Assembly (NCBI RefSeq): GCF_000090795.2
Contig: NW_003546375.1
Coordinates: 127,928-191,927, forward strand
Origin: Amphimedon queenslandica
Lineage: Eukaryota > Porifera > Demospongiae > Haplosclerida > Niphatidae
DNA length: 64,000 nt
Direction of reading: 5' to 3'
Shown here: positions 53,659-64,000 of the stretch, piece after piece
Position numbering within the stretch: the first letter of the stretch is position 1
How the letters are laid out: each line of letters opens with the position of its first letter
Position numbers and translations under genes: made by a program
Notes under the pieces: model-generated
What the model saw: the letters and a program-made list of their open reading frames with translations, nothing else
Databases searched by the model: none
Told to the model about the DNA's origin: nothing

Positions 53659-56600
53659 ATGGCAACTACAACCAGTTCTTGTTCCTCTTCTATGAGTCTC
53701 TTCTCTTCTCCTTTGACTATTGGTAATGTTCATTAACTATCTATGTCTCATTAAATACGAGTATGATCTTAGATAATAGAGTAATAGTTTCATCAGTTTA
53801 CTCTAATATCTATGGTATGATTTTAGGTCAACTTATTGATGTACTTCAGTAATCTGTTGAAAAGATGTGGTTTCCCTCAGACAAGATGGAGGGCACTAGG
53901 ACTGAGACTAGGACTACTCAAGAACACACTGGACGTCATTAAAAGGGACAATGACACAACAGATGATTGTTTAACTGAATGCCTCTCCCAGTGGTTGTCC
54001 AGAGCTGATAATGTTAACTTTAAAGGTGGAACTACCTTTGACTCACTGTCAGATGCTCTTAAATCTATGAATGAGAATGCCGCATCTGATAGAATAAATC
54101 AAGAGAGTAAGTCAATATCGATCACTGATTGTATTAGTATTGACTGTGTGTGTATTCTATAGAATGTAAAGCTAAGGCTATTGATATATTCAGCACTCAT
54201 CATCCACTCCTCTCTCAGTCTCTCTCTGATCCTGTCAGTGTAGCTATTATGCTTCAAAGAGAGGGTGTCATATCAAGACAAGCATTGGCTACTGTGGAAT
54301 CAGCTAGTCCCTCTGTTCCTAATCAACGTAAAGTCCTGTTAGCTGCCATTAGAGTAGCTATTCAAAGCAAGTATAGTTTACTACAAACATTTGCTAGTGT
54401 ATTGTGCAAGTTCACTGGTAATGCAAAAATAGGAACAGTTATACAAAAAGACTATAGTAAGCTAAATGTAGATTTATGTTAGTTTTATTGCTGTTTTAAT
54501 TTTAGATACACAATTTTCTACTGATGATTTTGTTAATATTGAAATAAAAGAAGGTATAATAATAATAATAATAATTTTTTTATCAATTACCGGGGTATTA
54601 TTCTTTTTAGATTCAAGCACTGGAACAATCACACCATCATCACCTCACACACTAACTGCACTAACAGGTACATGTACATGTACATGTACCTCATTGATAA
54701 TTAAAATGATTAATATTATGATTAATCCTTAGTTGAAATTCCTGTTCGAAAGAGTAAATCAAGAGAATTCAGTTCAATAAGAGCTTCACTGGCTAGAATG
54801 ATATTTAAAGTGTCCAAAGCTATCACACAGAAATCTCCACCTCTGATTGACCTAAAGTCTCTCATTTGTCTCTTTAATTCTGATCTAAAAGGAAAGCTAG
54901 CTGAGTGCAATGATATATCCAGTGTAGTGCATGTGATTGAAGGAGAGTGTTCATTGACTGATATTGAACTGTTAGAAACTGTAGTTGAAGAATTTGAAGT
55001 CACTGAAGCTGAAAGATACATTGAACAATACAAGACATCATTGGAAGGGTTCTGTCACTCAATTTCGATTGATCTTTGCTTGAAGGAGAAGTTTGATGCT
55101 GTCAATACAAACCCTTCTCTTAAATGTGAAACAGCAACATTTGTCTTGGACTGGAGACCTGATGAGAAGAAATTGAAGGATATTACTGACATTCTTTCCG
55201 AAACATCCGGTAAATTTGTAAAGATAAAGTATATTGATACTGGATACTCCATTGTGGTCACTTGCTCGTTCCCTCACTCTCTCACTGGAGTTCTCATCAT
55301 AAAATTGAGTGAGAATCTTGAATTATTAATAAAGAATGGTCTAATGAAGCTTACTGTTGGATACTGCACAATATGGAAGAAACGAAAGATACAAGTAAGT
55401 GTATATACATGTATACTGTCAGTAATTATCATTATATACTGTATTATAATTAAAGGAAATACAGAAAGCACTGGAAGAGGATGTACCTCATGAGATAAAG
55501 GAACAACCTCATGATACAAATGTATAAATAATTTGTGTTTGATTATTTTATTAGACTAACTTAATAGGAAGAGAGAGTAGCAAGACTGGAGAAGAAAGAA
55601 ACAGAAGGAGCAACACCTCAATCAGCAATTAATCAAGGTATAATAATACACTAATCATTATTGTAATGACCAATATAGTATCATTTGATGAATATTATTG
55701 TATTTTAGATATACATGTAGAACAAATTGATATAAGTATGACAATACTTAATACACAATTGAAAAAAGAAATAAAAATGAATAAACAATTAAAAGAAACA
55801 TTAACAAGTATTAAAAACTTTATTATAATTATAATGAAAGTAATGTAGAAATGAGAGTAAAGGCACTTCAGGAACATGTGTTATTAGCAATAAATACTAG
55901 TTCAGGTTAGACTATTAATATTATTGGATTTATTTATCATTTTATTATTGTTTAAAGCATCATACAGCATTAGAAAAGGAATGAGAATGGAAATAGAACA
56001 ACTGCAATTATTATTCACACATAAAACTGGTATCATTGAATCATAACGTATGTTTTTGTGTGTTTTATATGTAATTACTATGATAGGTTTACTGGATCAG
56101 AATAAATCATTAATAAATATTAAAAGGTTAATAGCTGAACTACAAGAACAGATATCATTAATGAGTGTCCATATACATAATAAAAGAGAAGAGAATGAAG
56201 AATATAGAGATGTAATAAGAAGTATGTTTCATTATTATATTGATATATTTACTATCACTGGTATAATTATAGTGAATAAGCCAACAGCAGAATCTGTTTT
56301 TATTGCTCGTTATGGCTATCGTGCAGTGTATAGCAATCAAATATCATTCAGTAAGGGAGAGGAGCTGGAGATATATGAGAAGCGGAGTAGTTTTTGGTGG
56401 AAAGGAAGATCCATAGTGTCTGGTGATGTAGGATACATTCCTAGTAGTTGTGTTTACTCAATGCTGGAGTCGCTTCAATTTTTAGAGTTTATAATGTCTG
56501 TGGAGAAAGTGTCCCTTCCTATTCTACAGAAGATAAGGTATGATTCATCTAGTAATGATGAGAAAGCTCCTCTTTTCTTGGAAATTATTAATGATGATCC

Positions 56601-58399
56601 TATTATGATATCTGGACTGAGACAAGACAAGGAGCAACATGATAAATGTATGTGTAATTATTATGACAGTTATAGTATAATTATTAATTCATGCATTATA
56701 CATGTATGTATCTCGTGCATGAATAGAGGTTCTACAGTCAAACTTGCATGGCTTGGAACCCAATACTGTCCTGTTTTTAGGCTAATTATGGAAGTGTCCT
56801 TATTTCAGAGCTAGGTTTATAAATACACATTTTTAGACTGATTCTGTACCTGTCCTGATTATAACATACATGTCCTTATTAAAGTGTCTATGCACTAGAC
56901 TGTATATTCATTCAGTCACAAATTTCAAATTTTACTCTGTACAAACATGATGCAAACTGTATGGCTCCATAAAAAGCTCTATATTTTCTTGATACATGTA
57001 CTTTTAAAATTATTGTGAATTAACCAACATCAAGTGCGCAGTTGTTAAAACAGCAACTAGTAACTTAAATTCTCTTAATTATCAAATTTCACAAATATTT
57101 TTGAATTACATGTTACACATGTATGGAAAGTTGCAGCGCCTTGTATGACCACACATTCACACCTATTGTATACCTGTTTTGTTTGAACAAAATAAGTGTA
57201 TGTGTTTGGTTACGGACCTTTCCCATGCACAACTGAGCATTTAGCAATAAAAAGATGTACAAAAATAAATTGGCAAAATCTATTTTCTGTGCAATGAGCA
57301 TTAATTTGTGAGCTTGCATTATAAAAAAATTGAAAAGCCACTTTTTCCTATTCATCTCCAGGCCCGTAGCCAGGGGGGGTTCGGGGGGTTCGGACGAACC
57401 CCCTGTTGTAGCTGCAAAAAAGTTTTAGATTAGCTCCTGTCATGAAGAACAGCACTGCAAAAGCAGGATTAGCATTTTGGCAACAGCGAGAAGCACAGAT
57501 AGCCATTTTAGCTGAGTCAGCACATGGCTGAGATGCGCATATGCGTAAATTAAGACCACGCCTACCAACCACGCCCATTTTTGTCAAAATTTTTGCTGCG
57601 CGCTTCGCACGCAGCAATTTCCGAACCCCCTATTTTAAGTTCCTGGCTACGGCCCTGATCTCTATATACACAACATGACAGATTGTAAATAATTTTTATT
57701 GCTGAACGTTCAGTGTTTATGTAATGTACATGTAAATTTTATGCATTATTATCTAGATTATTTATGAAATGCATGATCCTTTGGTTTATATTAGGTGTCA
57801 CTGGGAGTGTGGACTGGTACAGTGACAGTGTATCCCTTTACTATCCATCTCCAATTCAGTGTAATGAAGTGATTAGTAATATCAAAGATCACGAGAAGAT
57901 AGTCCTCCACTTCTCATCTACTAATAGTACAGTAGCTCTGCTGTCATCAACTAAACTGCATACACTAAACCTGAGGAGACTTGTGATATGGACCACCCCA
58001 TTAACTAATGATTGTATCCAGTACTTGTGTATACTACTAACAAATAATAAAAAAATACAGGAACTAGTTATCAGTAACCACTCCATCAGTGATAGAGGAG
58101 TTACCAATGTCTGTCAAGCACTTAAACACAACACTACACTTACCTCATTAAATCTTTTTGATAATCCTCTTATTGTTAGTGGACAAGCTCTTTCTCACCT
58201 CCTCAATAACTCATCACTAGTTGAACTAGATCTAAGAAGGACTTCATTGACTACCAAGTCAATACTACTCATCCTCCAGTCATCAAGTAATAATGAGATG
58301 ATGAGGAGACTCATGCTAGACAAGCGACATGAAGAGACCTGTATTAATACTTATCCCAACTATCACCTCATACAAGACAGAGTAGAGTGGAAGTACTAA
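53659..58399 (+). CDS. Death-domain / SH3 / LRR signalling protein (paralog E), frame break near 5' end
   Basis: Exons: 53659-53722 (possible start), 53827-54106, 54163-54456, 54506-54553, 54611-54667, 54733-55394, 55456-55521, 55568-55637, 55709-55807, 55849-55905, 55958-56029, 56087-56221, 56273-56647, 57795-58399. From ATG 53839 the frame is continuous for 2808 nt (935 aa). Domain order matches 32419-41653: Death domain, second death fold, short Ser/Thr linker, alpha/beta module ('FVLDWRPDEKKLKDI'), several coiled-coil exons, SH3 ('ARYGYRAVYSNQISF', with the WW pair) and five RI-type LRRs. Exon 1 and the first seven codons of exon 2 (ending VLQ) are in another frame; one extra T near 53848 would explain this. 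Signalling role inferred from the domains. Confidence 0.75.
57359..57657. mobile_element. DNA-transposon fragment with CAGG(G)CCGTAGCCAGG ends
   Basis: Left end 'caggcccgtagccagg' and right end 'cctggctacggccctg' are near-perfect inverted repeats. The pentamer 'atctc' occurs on both outer sides. About 300 bp, non-coding, in the last intron of paralog E. Confidence 0.75.
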
Positions 58400-58829
58400 T
58401 CACTCTTCATTTGAATTTATTAAGAATCTCTTGATACAACAATTATTATACCAAGTTAGTTCATCTTCACCAATAAGCAACCAATCAGAATACACTACTT
58501 TACATGGTAGAAGGGGGACCAGTGGTACATTATATTATCATCATAAATCTAACACATAAACATCTCTTGATCTCTCATCAATCTACCAGTATTTCTCTCT
58601 CCAGTATATACAGTGTATACTGTACATTCCTTCTCTTTCTGACACACACTCATGTCACTGTCTCTGTCTTTTTGCTGTCATCATTTCTTTCTATTTCCCT
58701 CTCTTTCATTTCTATCTCTCCCTCAGTCTTCAATAACTTTTCTCTAGCTGACCTTCCTCCATTTCAGCAAATCAGTCTTAGGATAAAAATATAAAGAATT
58801 TATTTTTAACATAAATTTTTGAACAATTA

Positions 58830-59269
58830 CCGTATAGCCAAAAAATTTCGTGAGGAATAAATTTTCGTATTTTCGTGATTACTGCTTGAATCACGAAAAA
58901 TTAAACCCCCGAAAATAAATATTAATTGAGAGGCGTGGTTAACCACGCCTTAGACTAATAAACGTGCCCTCGTGTCAAATCGTGTTCTCGGTCAAGCTGA
59001 TGTCTCTGTTACTCTGTATTGCTATTTTAAGCATACTGCCTAGGTCAAAGATGATCTTCCCCATCTCTGGTGTCCACACTGATTTGTAGACATGGTGCCC
59101 CTTGACACAAGAGTCCGTCTCAAACCATGTTTTAATTAAATAAGGCGTGGTCATTATTATTATTATTATTAAAATAAAATCACGAAAATATTTATCACGG
59201 AATTTAAAATTTCTCCATAAATTTCATTATTCACGAAATTTTAAGCCTCGAAAATTTTTGGCTATACGG
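58830..59269. mobile_element. TA-flanked MITE, 440 bp
   Basis: Ends CCGTATAGCCAAAAA and its complement ...TTTTTGGCTATACGG, flanked by TA. The interior holds about 200 bp of unrelated DNA between two arms rich in 'cgaaaat' and 'cacgaaa' words. Confidence 0.88.
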
Positions 59270-59383
59270 TATACTTTTTCTTTTTTCTAAAATTAAGATG
59301 GCATCTAGTTAAATTTATTGCAGCAAATAATGCAGAAAACAGGTGCCATGAATGACTTGTTAGTTCTACATGAATATTGATAC

Positions 59384-59586
59384 CATATAGCCACAAAGTT
59401 TTGAGGCAATAAACTTTCGCGAATCGGGCCACAAGTCTTTTTTTGCGAATTAACTTTCGTGGTTCTCATTTAAAGTACACATTTTTATAGGATGATACGG
59501 ATAATTTTACGGAATTAACTTGCACAGATATGGAAAATCCACAAAAACAGCAAAAATTATGCCCTCAAAATTAAGTGGCTATATGG
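59384..59586. mobile_element. TA-flanked MITE, 203 bp
   Basis: Ends CCATATAGCCAC / GTGGCTATATGG are perfect inverted repeats flanked by TA. A diverged relative of the element 115 bp to its left. Confidence 0.85.
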
Positions 59587-60262
59587 TACTACTAACGCCA
59601 TAACTCCTCCTCTTTCTAATCTCACTTCAATAGCATGATTAAAATAACAAAATCATAATTACACATGTATAAAAATAAATAATGGAAATAAAAAAGGAGG
59701 GAAAAGAAAATATAATAACAAAAAATAGTTCACATTCACACATACAAAATGATAAGAAATATCCTCACATTAATTTAATGAGTCACACAAAAACTAAGAC
59801 TCATCCTGTGCTTGTTCACAGGTTGTAAGGACTATAAATAGATGATATGATATTTCTCTTCCTGAGGATGTAACCTCAAGTTTAAAATCCTAATAAAAAT
59901 AACAATGATGTAAAATTTAATGCTAAAGAAGGGAGAGAAAAAAAGAAAGACGTTTTCTCACTTTTCTGATGCCATCCATTCTTCAACTGTTAAAGGTACC
60001 GTACTAGTACATGTATGTGTCTGTCTGATGGTATCCTAATGCCTGAATAATAAAATAATTATAATTGGGTCGAGCAAAAGCAAGTGCCACTTAAGTGAGA
60101 GGTAACAGAAAAGAAGAGCAAAACTTCAGACATTTTCTATTACAAAATTATTTTTAGTAGTGAATTCACTAGTAAAATAATTTTAATAGAAAATTTTTAA
60201 AAAGTTTTGCTGTTCTCTTCTGTTACTTTGTGCTGCTCCAGTTAGTCTGTGAATTTCTCCTT

Positions 60263-63200
60263 TCATATTCTGTTTACTAGAGTCACTCCTCCTCCTCCTC
60301 CTGATTTCAACTGACAGAATTCTTCTTTTAATTGTCTTTGGTTCTCCTATTAATATCTCAGCTCATGCTTTAGTCAATGCCTATACGGAGAAAAAGGGAG
60401 AGAGAATAAAAATAGAGAATTATTTAATGAGTATAATTTACTAGCTACATGTACTTTTAATATCACAGGTACTATTACATGTACAGTGTACATACATGTA
60501 AACGAGACACCTACGGTGCATGGCCTCGCCCCTATAGCTGCTATGGTGCATGCCCGCACTGCAATAGCTGTTTGATTATCAACATGAAGAGAGTCTGCTC
60601 AACACTAGCTTCCTGCAGTTGCACTTGCTCTTGAATACCTGCAGAAGTAGCAGCACTGCAGCACATACATGCAAGCAGCTCCAGCCCCTCCCATGCATGT
60701 AGATTGAAAGGTGTGGCATTCCATCATAACTGGAATGATTGGCAGCAAGAAGACCATGTGAGAAAGAAGCTTCACTTTTTCTTTACTAATCAGCAATATA
60801 TGATAAACTTGCTGACAAAAAAAGTTGCTGCCTTTGTATATTTGAGATAGTATAGGTACTTTAGTACCTATAACCCAGCAAGTTGTTGCTCTAGCGCTGC
60901 ACAAACGAGTGACCTCAACAATTTCAAGTCAGTATAACTCTTCATCAAGTAAGATTTAGAGAAATCTGTTCATATTATTTGAAGGCCATGTTCTAATCTA
61001 CTGAAAAATGCTACCATCTATTTCTAAAGTGCTAACACAACGGAACTTGGCCCAACTACTCGATTTTCTTACTTTGAAGCTTCTGTACCTAGCACTTGTA
61101 TTTGAGCAACACAAAACAGTTAAGAAAGACTTTTCCACGCCAAAAAGAAAGATCTAGGAGCTTGAAACATGCTGTGCTAAAGTTATTGTTTATTAAAAAC
61201 AAATTTCAGTTGTACAGAATGAATGAATGACAGACAGACAGACACAACAACTACCTATACCTCGCGTAGGCGAGGCCAATTATAGCATGAGGACTGACAT
61301 CAATATGTAATAACAGCAATTGTCAGGCTACAGTAAATTAATGTCATTGCAACACACATTTAAATTAAATCATTTAATTAAAAGGTTGTCTTTATTAATT
61401 GAGCAGAAATTGGTCAAAGCTGACCTGATGGACCAGGTTTCCTATGATACTCATGAGTGACCATTTCATAAAAAAGGCAAATCAAATCAAGCAATGTTCG
61501 TAGTTCGTACACAGTGTTTGAACAATGATTGAATGTAATTTCAAGCTATACCAATTAATAACTATTAATCACTATTAATAACTCACTAATGGAGGAACGT
61601 GAGTATTTCTCCAGTCTGTCATTTCTGTCAGGTCAGGGTCTGTAGAGAGACACCCTTCACCCTCGTCAACTTGTCATAGATTAGATCCTCTTTGAAAGGA
61701 CTAGGAATATACTCTGACCCCCTTGAGTGAATAATTTTAGACCCTATATGAAACATAAGTTAACTATTAGTCATACCATTTTCAAATAAAAATATACATG
61801 TGCATATATGTGTACAAATTGAAATTTGTACATGTATTTTAAATTTACATATACATGTATATGTACTATATATGTACATGTGAGCTGATTTCAGAGCCAC
61901 TTTTTGGAAAAAAGCAAATCCTATAATCTTCGCTTTTTCTGAATTTTTGCTATTTATAAAATAGACATAACTCAAAAACTTTTAGCTGGGATTAGCTCAA
62001 ACTTCGTACAAAATAAGGGCATACGTATGTAAGCATAAAAAAATGCAATAAAAATTGGGGGTGATTTTGAAGTCATTTTTTGAAAAAATGGGCTACAGTA
62101 CAGGGTATTTTCAGAAATTTTCCAATTTAAAAAAATGGTCATAACTCAAAAACTTTTAGTCAAAACTGGCTAAAACTTTCAACACAAAATAAAGACATCA
62201 GAAACTGCAATAATATTGGAGATCATTTCAAAGCCATTTTTGGAAAAAACCATGAGGTACATGTACATGTAATAGTACAGGTATTTTTCAGAAAATTTGC
62301 CAATTATAAAGACTTTCAGTTGGAATCAGGTCAAAATTTTTATACAGCAAAAGGACATCAATAATCAATCAGAAAATGTAATAAAAATTAGGAGTGATTT
62401 TGGAGCCATTTTTCAGAACAAACCATGGGCTATAGGTTAAAGTATTTTTCAGAAACTCGCCAATTTTAATAAATGCCCATAACTCAAAAAACTTTTAGTC
62501 GGAATCAGCTCAAACTTTCTAGAATGCACACATAGTCAATAGTCACATACATGTAATGATGAAATGGTTTGGTAAATGTGACATTATACACATGACACAT
62601 TAGATGCTGTTTGAAACTATTACAGTCAGTCTTACTTGATAGAATGTTTCATTGATATAATGGTAGAGTAACCAGTCATAAGGTATGAAAGATCTTGAAG
62701 GCATTGGGGTCTAGAGCTACATGTACATGCAGTTAGTGTGAATATACACGTACATGTAATAATGATATGATATCAACAACTTGAATACCTTTAATATAGC
62801 CTAGATGCGCTAACTTTTGTATTGTAATAAGAACTGGCGGATCTTGTACATAAAATGTAAAAAGAGGAGCATTACAATAATAATCCTAAAAATATTAATA
62901 AAATACATGTTCATGTAGGTACCACCTACTACAAGTATACGTTATAAAATTTTGTGGCACAAATGTTAACAATTAACTTTCATCAAAATTTAAAATTTTC
63001 TCTACTTTACATGTACCATATACTGAGATATTTTCACATCGCTAAATTTTTTGCGAATTTTGCATTTGTAAAATTTCCCGAAATAATATTTTCACGAATA
63101 GCTTGTAAACTCCACCATGTGGCAATGTAAATTCATAATTTCACAATTTTTATTTTCGCGACGGAGCAAAAAAAGCGAAATCCGCGAAAATTTGGCTACT

Positions 63201-63588
63201 CAAAAATTTCCCAGTATACGGTATACATGCACATGTACATGACATGCATACTAATTAGATATGCTTCAATTGGCAATAGTAGGCTAATGCAATTACTTTA
63301 GTTACTAATTAATTGTTCACTATTAAATCTTGTGATAAATCATTAATTATACATGCATTTCATAACAAAATAAACCGGCAAACCCAACTGCCCACATCAG
63401 GCACACCGAGGCTATGAAATGGGATTTGGAGTATAGAACATGTACATTATTGAAGTTACAAGTTCCTACGAGGAAGTAAATGAAAAAAGAATAAAATGAG
63501 AGAAATGAGGATAAAATCTAAGTATATCTAGGATGAACTTTACCTGGAAGATTCAGTACTAACTCCGAGACTTACCCAGTACCGCCAT
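60263..63588 (-). CDS. Unidentified small-exon gene, model incomplete
   Basis: Candidate exons, 5' to 3' on the minus strand: 63588-63576 (ATG plus 10 nt, strong GTAAGT donor), 63465-63376, 62885-62789, 62710-62636, 61743-61587 and 60346-60263. The 62885 exon holds an open stretch with 'DPPVLITIQKLAHLGYIK' and may begin 39 nt later at an internal acceptor. The 62710 exon reads 'SFIPYDWLLYHYIN'. The 61743 exon contains two good open frames ('SEYIPSPFKEDLIYDKL' then 'CLSTDPDLTEMTDWRNTH') joined only if one base is missing. The last exon is a Gln/Glu-rich helix, a GGGGG run and TGA. Phases do not all agree around 62789-62710, so at least one boundary is wrong or the gene is damaged. I do not recognise the family. 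Confidence 0.35.
61880..62530. repeat. ~125-bp degenerate tandem repeat
   Basis: About five decayed units, each containing 'ctcaaac(t)ttc', 'aaaatgtaataaaaatt', 'gtgattttggagccatttt', 'aaaaccatgggctata' and 'cataactcaaaaactttta'. It lies in an intron or intergenic part of the minus-strand gene region. The same family occurs at 30960-31690, 43240-43400 and 51450-53130. Confidence 0.75.
63016..63221. mobile_element. TA-flanked MITE, 206 bp
   Basis: Left end 'ccatatactgagatatttt' and right end 'aatttcccagtatacgg' are imperfect inverted repeats flanked by TA; the interior has 'tttcacg', 'tttcgcg' and 'gcgaaat' words. In the first part of the minus-strand gene region. Confidence 0.7.
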
Positions 63589-63816
63589 ATCAACCACGCC
63601 TACCTAATGGCTACTCGTTTTGTGCTCTGAGACCAACCTGTGTCCCCATCTGATTCTTTGCCGGTTTAAATTTGTTTTTACCGGCCACAAATCCAGGTTG
63701 TTGCTGTGTTGTCTCTGTGTAGTGTTTTCTGTTTCTTCCTGTAGCTAGATCGTCACTTAAAAAGAAGACACGTGCTGTCACGATGGCTTCCAAGACTGAA
63801 CACTCGTTCTAAGGTT

Positions 63817-64000
63817 ATGACAGCTCCTATTGATTCTCCTGGCAAGAGGACCACTGTCGGGTCAAAATCACGAAAGAAGACTAACAAATACTGCTGCCCA
63901 ATTTGCCAAGATGATATTGATGATGATTGTCAGGACTCCATTTTCTGTGAAGGGAATTGCCAAACATGGATTCATCGTGGCTGTGGTGGTCTGTCCAAGC
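63817..64000 (+). CDS. PHD-type zinc-finger ORF, cut by the window edge
   Basis: From ATG 63817 the frame stays open to the edge (61 codons). After a basic N-terminus (KRTTVGSKSRKKTNK) it shows CPIC, then FCEGNCQTWIHRGCGGL: the first part of a C4-H-C3 PHD finger with the conserved W-x-H-x-x-C spacing. A PHD finger this close to a basic start, beside repeats, is typical of the first ORF of non-LTR retroelements, but a chromatin protein is possible. The 5' flank (63620-63816) may be its UTR. Confidence 0.6.
   Translation, partial: MTAPIDSPGKRTTVGSKSRKKTNKYCCPICQDDIDDDCQDSIFCEGNCQTWIHRGCGGLSK

Larger units (their letters stand above)
58400..60262. other. Intergenic region with two MITEs
   Basis: No gene was recognised. 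It contains the 3' flank of paralog E, CT-rich stretches (58560-58740), two TA-flanked MITEs listed separately, and A/T-rich DNA before the end of the minus-strand gene at 60263. Confidence 0.5.

Noticed and set aside
60500-61280. Candidate gene in the 'cctcgcc...ggcgaggc' region
   Set aside because: Open frames are short and lack splice partners; the ends suggest a repeat element but I could not define its boundaries.

Overview
The window is AT-rich animal DNA with GT-AG introns (some only 41-46 nt), long stretches of decayed transposable elements, and gene families typical of early-branching metazoans. The mix of secreted Ig/FN3/TSP1 proteins, death-domain/LRR proteins without a NACHT ATPase, and very short introns fits a demosponge (Amphimedon-like). 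That assignment is an inference, not a database match. I assembled all gene models by hand from splice signals, phase continuity and comparison of paralogs inside the window.

Layout. (1) 1.5-14.9 kb, + strand: two tandem paralogs (1482-6890 and 7242-14884) encode secreted Ig/FN3/TSP1/PLAC proteins, preceded by relics of a third copy. (2) 15.5-26.9 kb, - strand: an 18-exon gene for a ~1272-residue protein with four divergent SKI/SNO/DAC-like repeats, five zinc-ribbon motifs and a C-terminal coiled coil. It is divergent from (3) PNKP (27541-30108, +), the DNA 5'-kinase/3'-phosphatase. (4) 32.4-41.7 kb, +: a Death-domain / second death-fold / alpha-beta module / coiled-coil / SH3 / LRR protein whose first intron is full of nested transposons. 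(5) 42.7-50.4 kb, -: a complete MAPKAPK2/3-type kinase gene. (6) 53.7-58.4 kb, +: a paralog of gene 4. (7) 60.3-63.6 kb, -: a partly resolved small-exon gene. (8) The right edge holds the start of a PHD-finger ORF, probably from a retroelement.

The most striking structure is a duplicated gene junction. PNKP (+) and MAPKAPK (-) converge tail to tail. The stretch carrying the PNKP last exon and the MAPKAPK last exon occurs twice, at ~29.8-31 kb and ~42.1-43.1 kb, with the death/SH3/LRR gene between the copies. The left copy has the working PNKP exon and a frameshifted MAPKAPK exon. The right copy has the working MAPKAPK exon and an intact duplicate of the PNKP exon.

The paired death/SH3/LRR genes look like an innate-immune or cell-death signalling family and are the best candidate here for an undescribed system. 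The PNKP and MAPKAPK genes are conserved single-copy housekeeping/stress genes. Non-genic DNA is dominated by MITEs with TA or 8-bp target duplications, a degenerate ~125-bp repeat, and the word TACATGTACATG.
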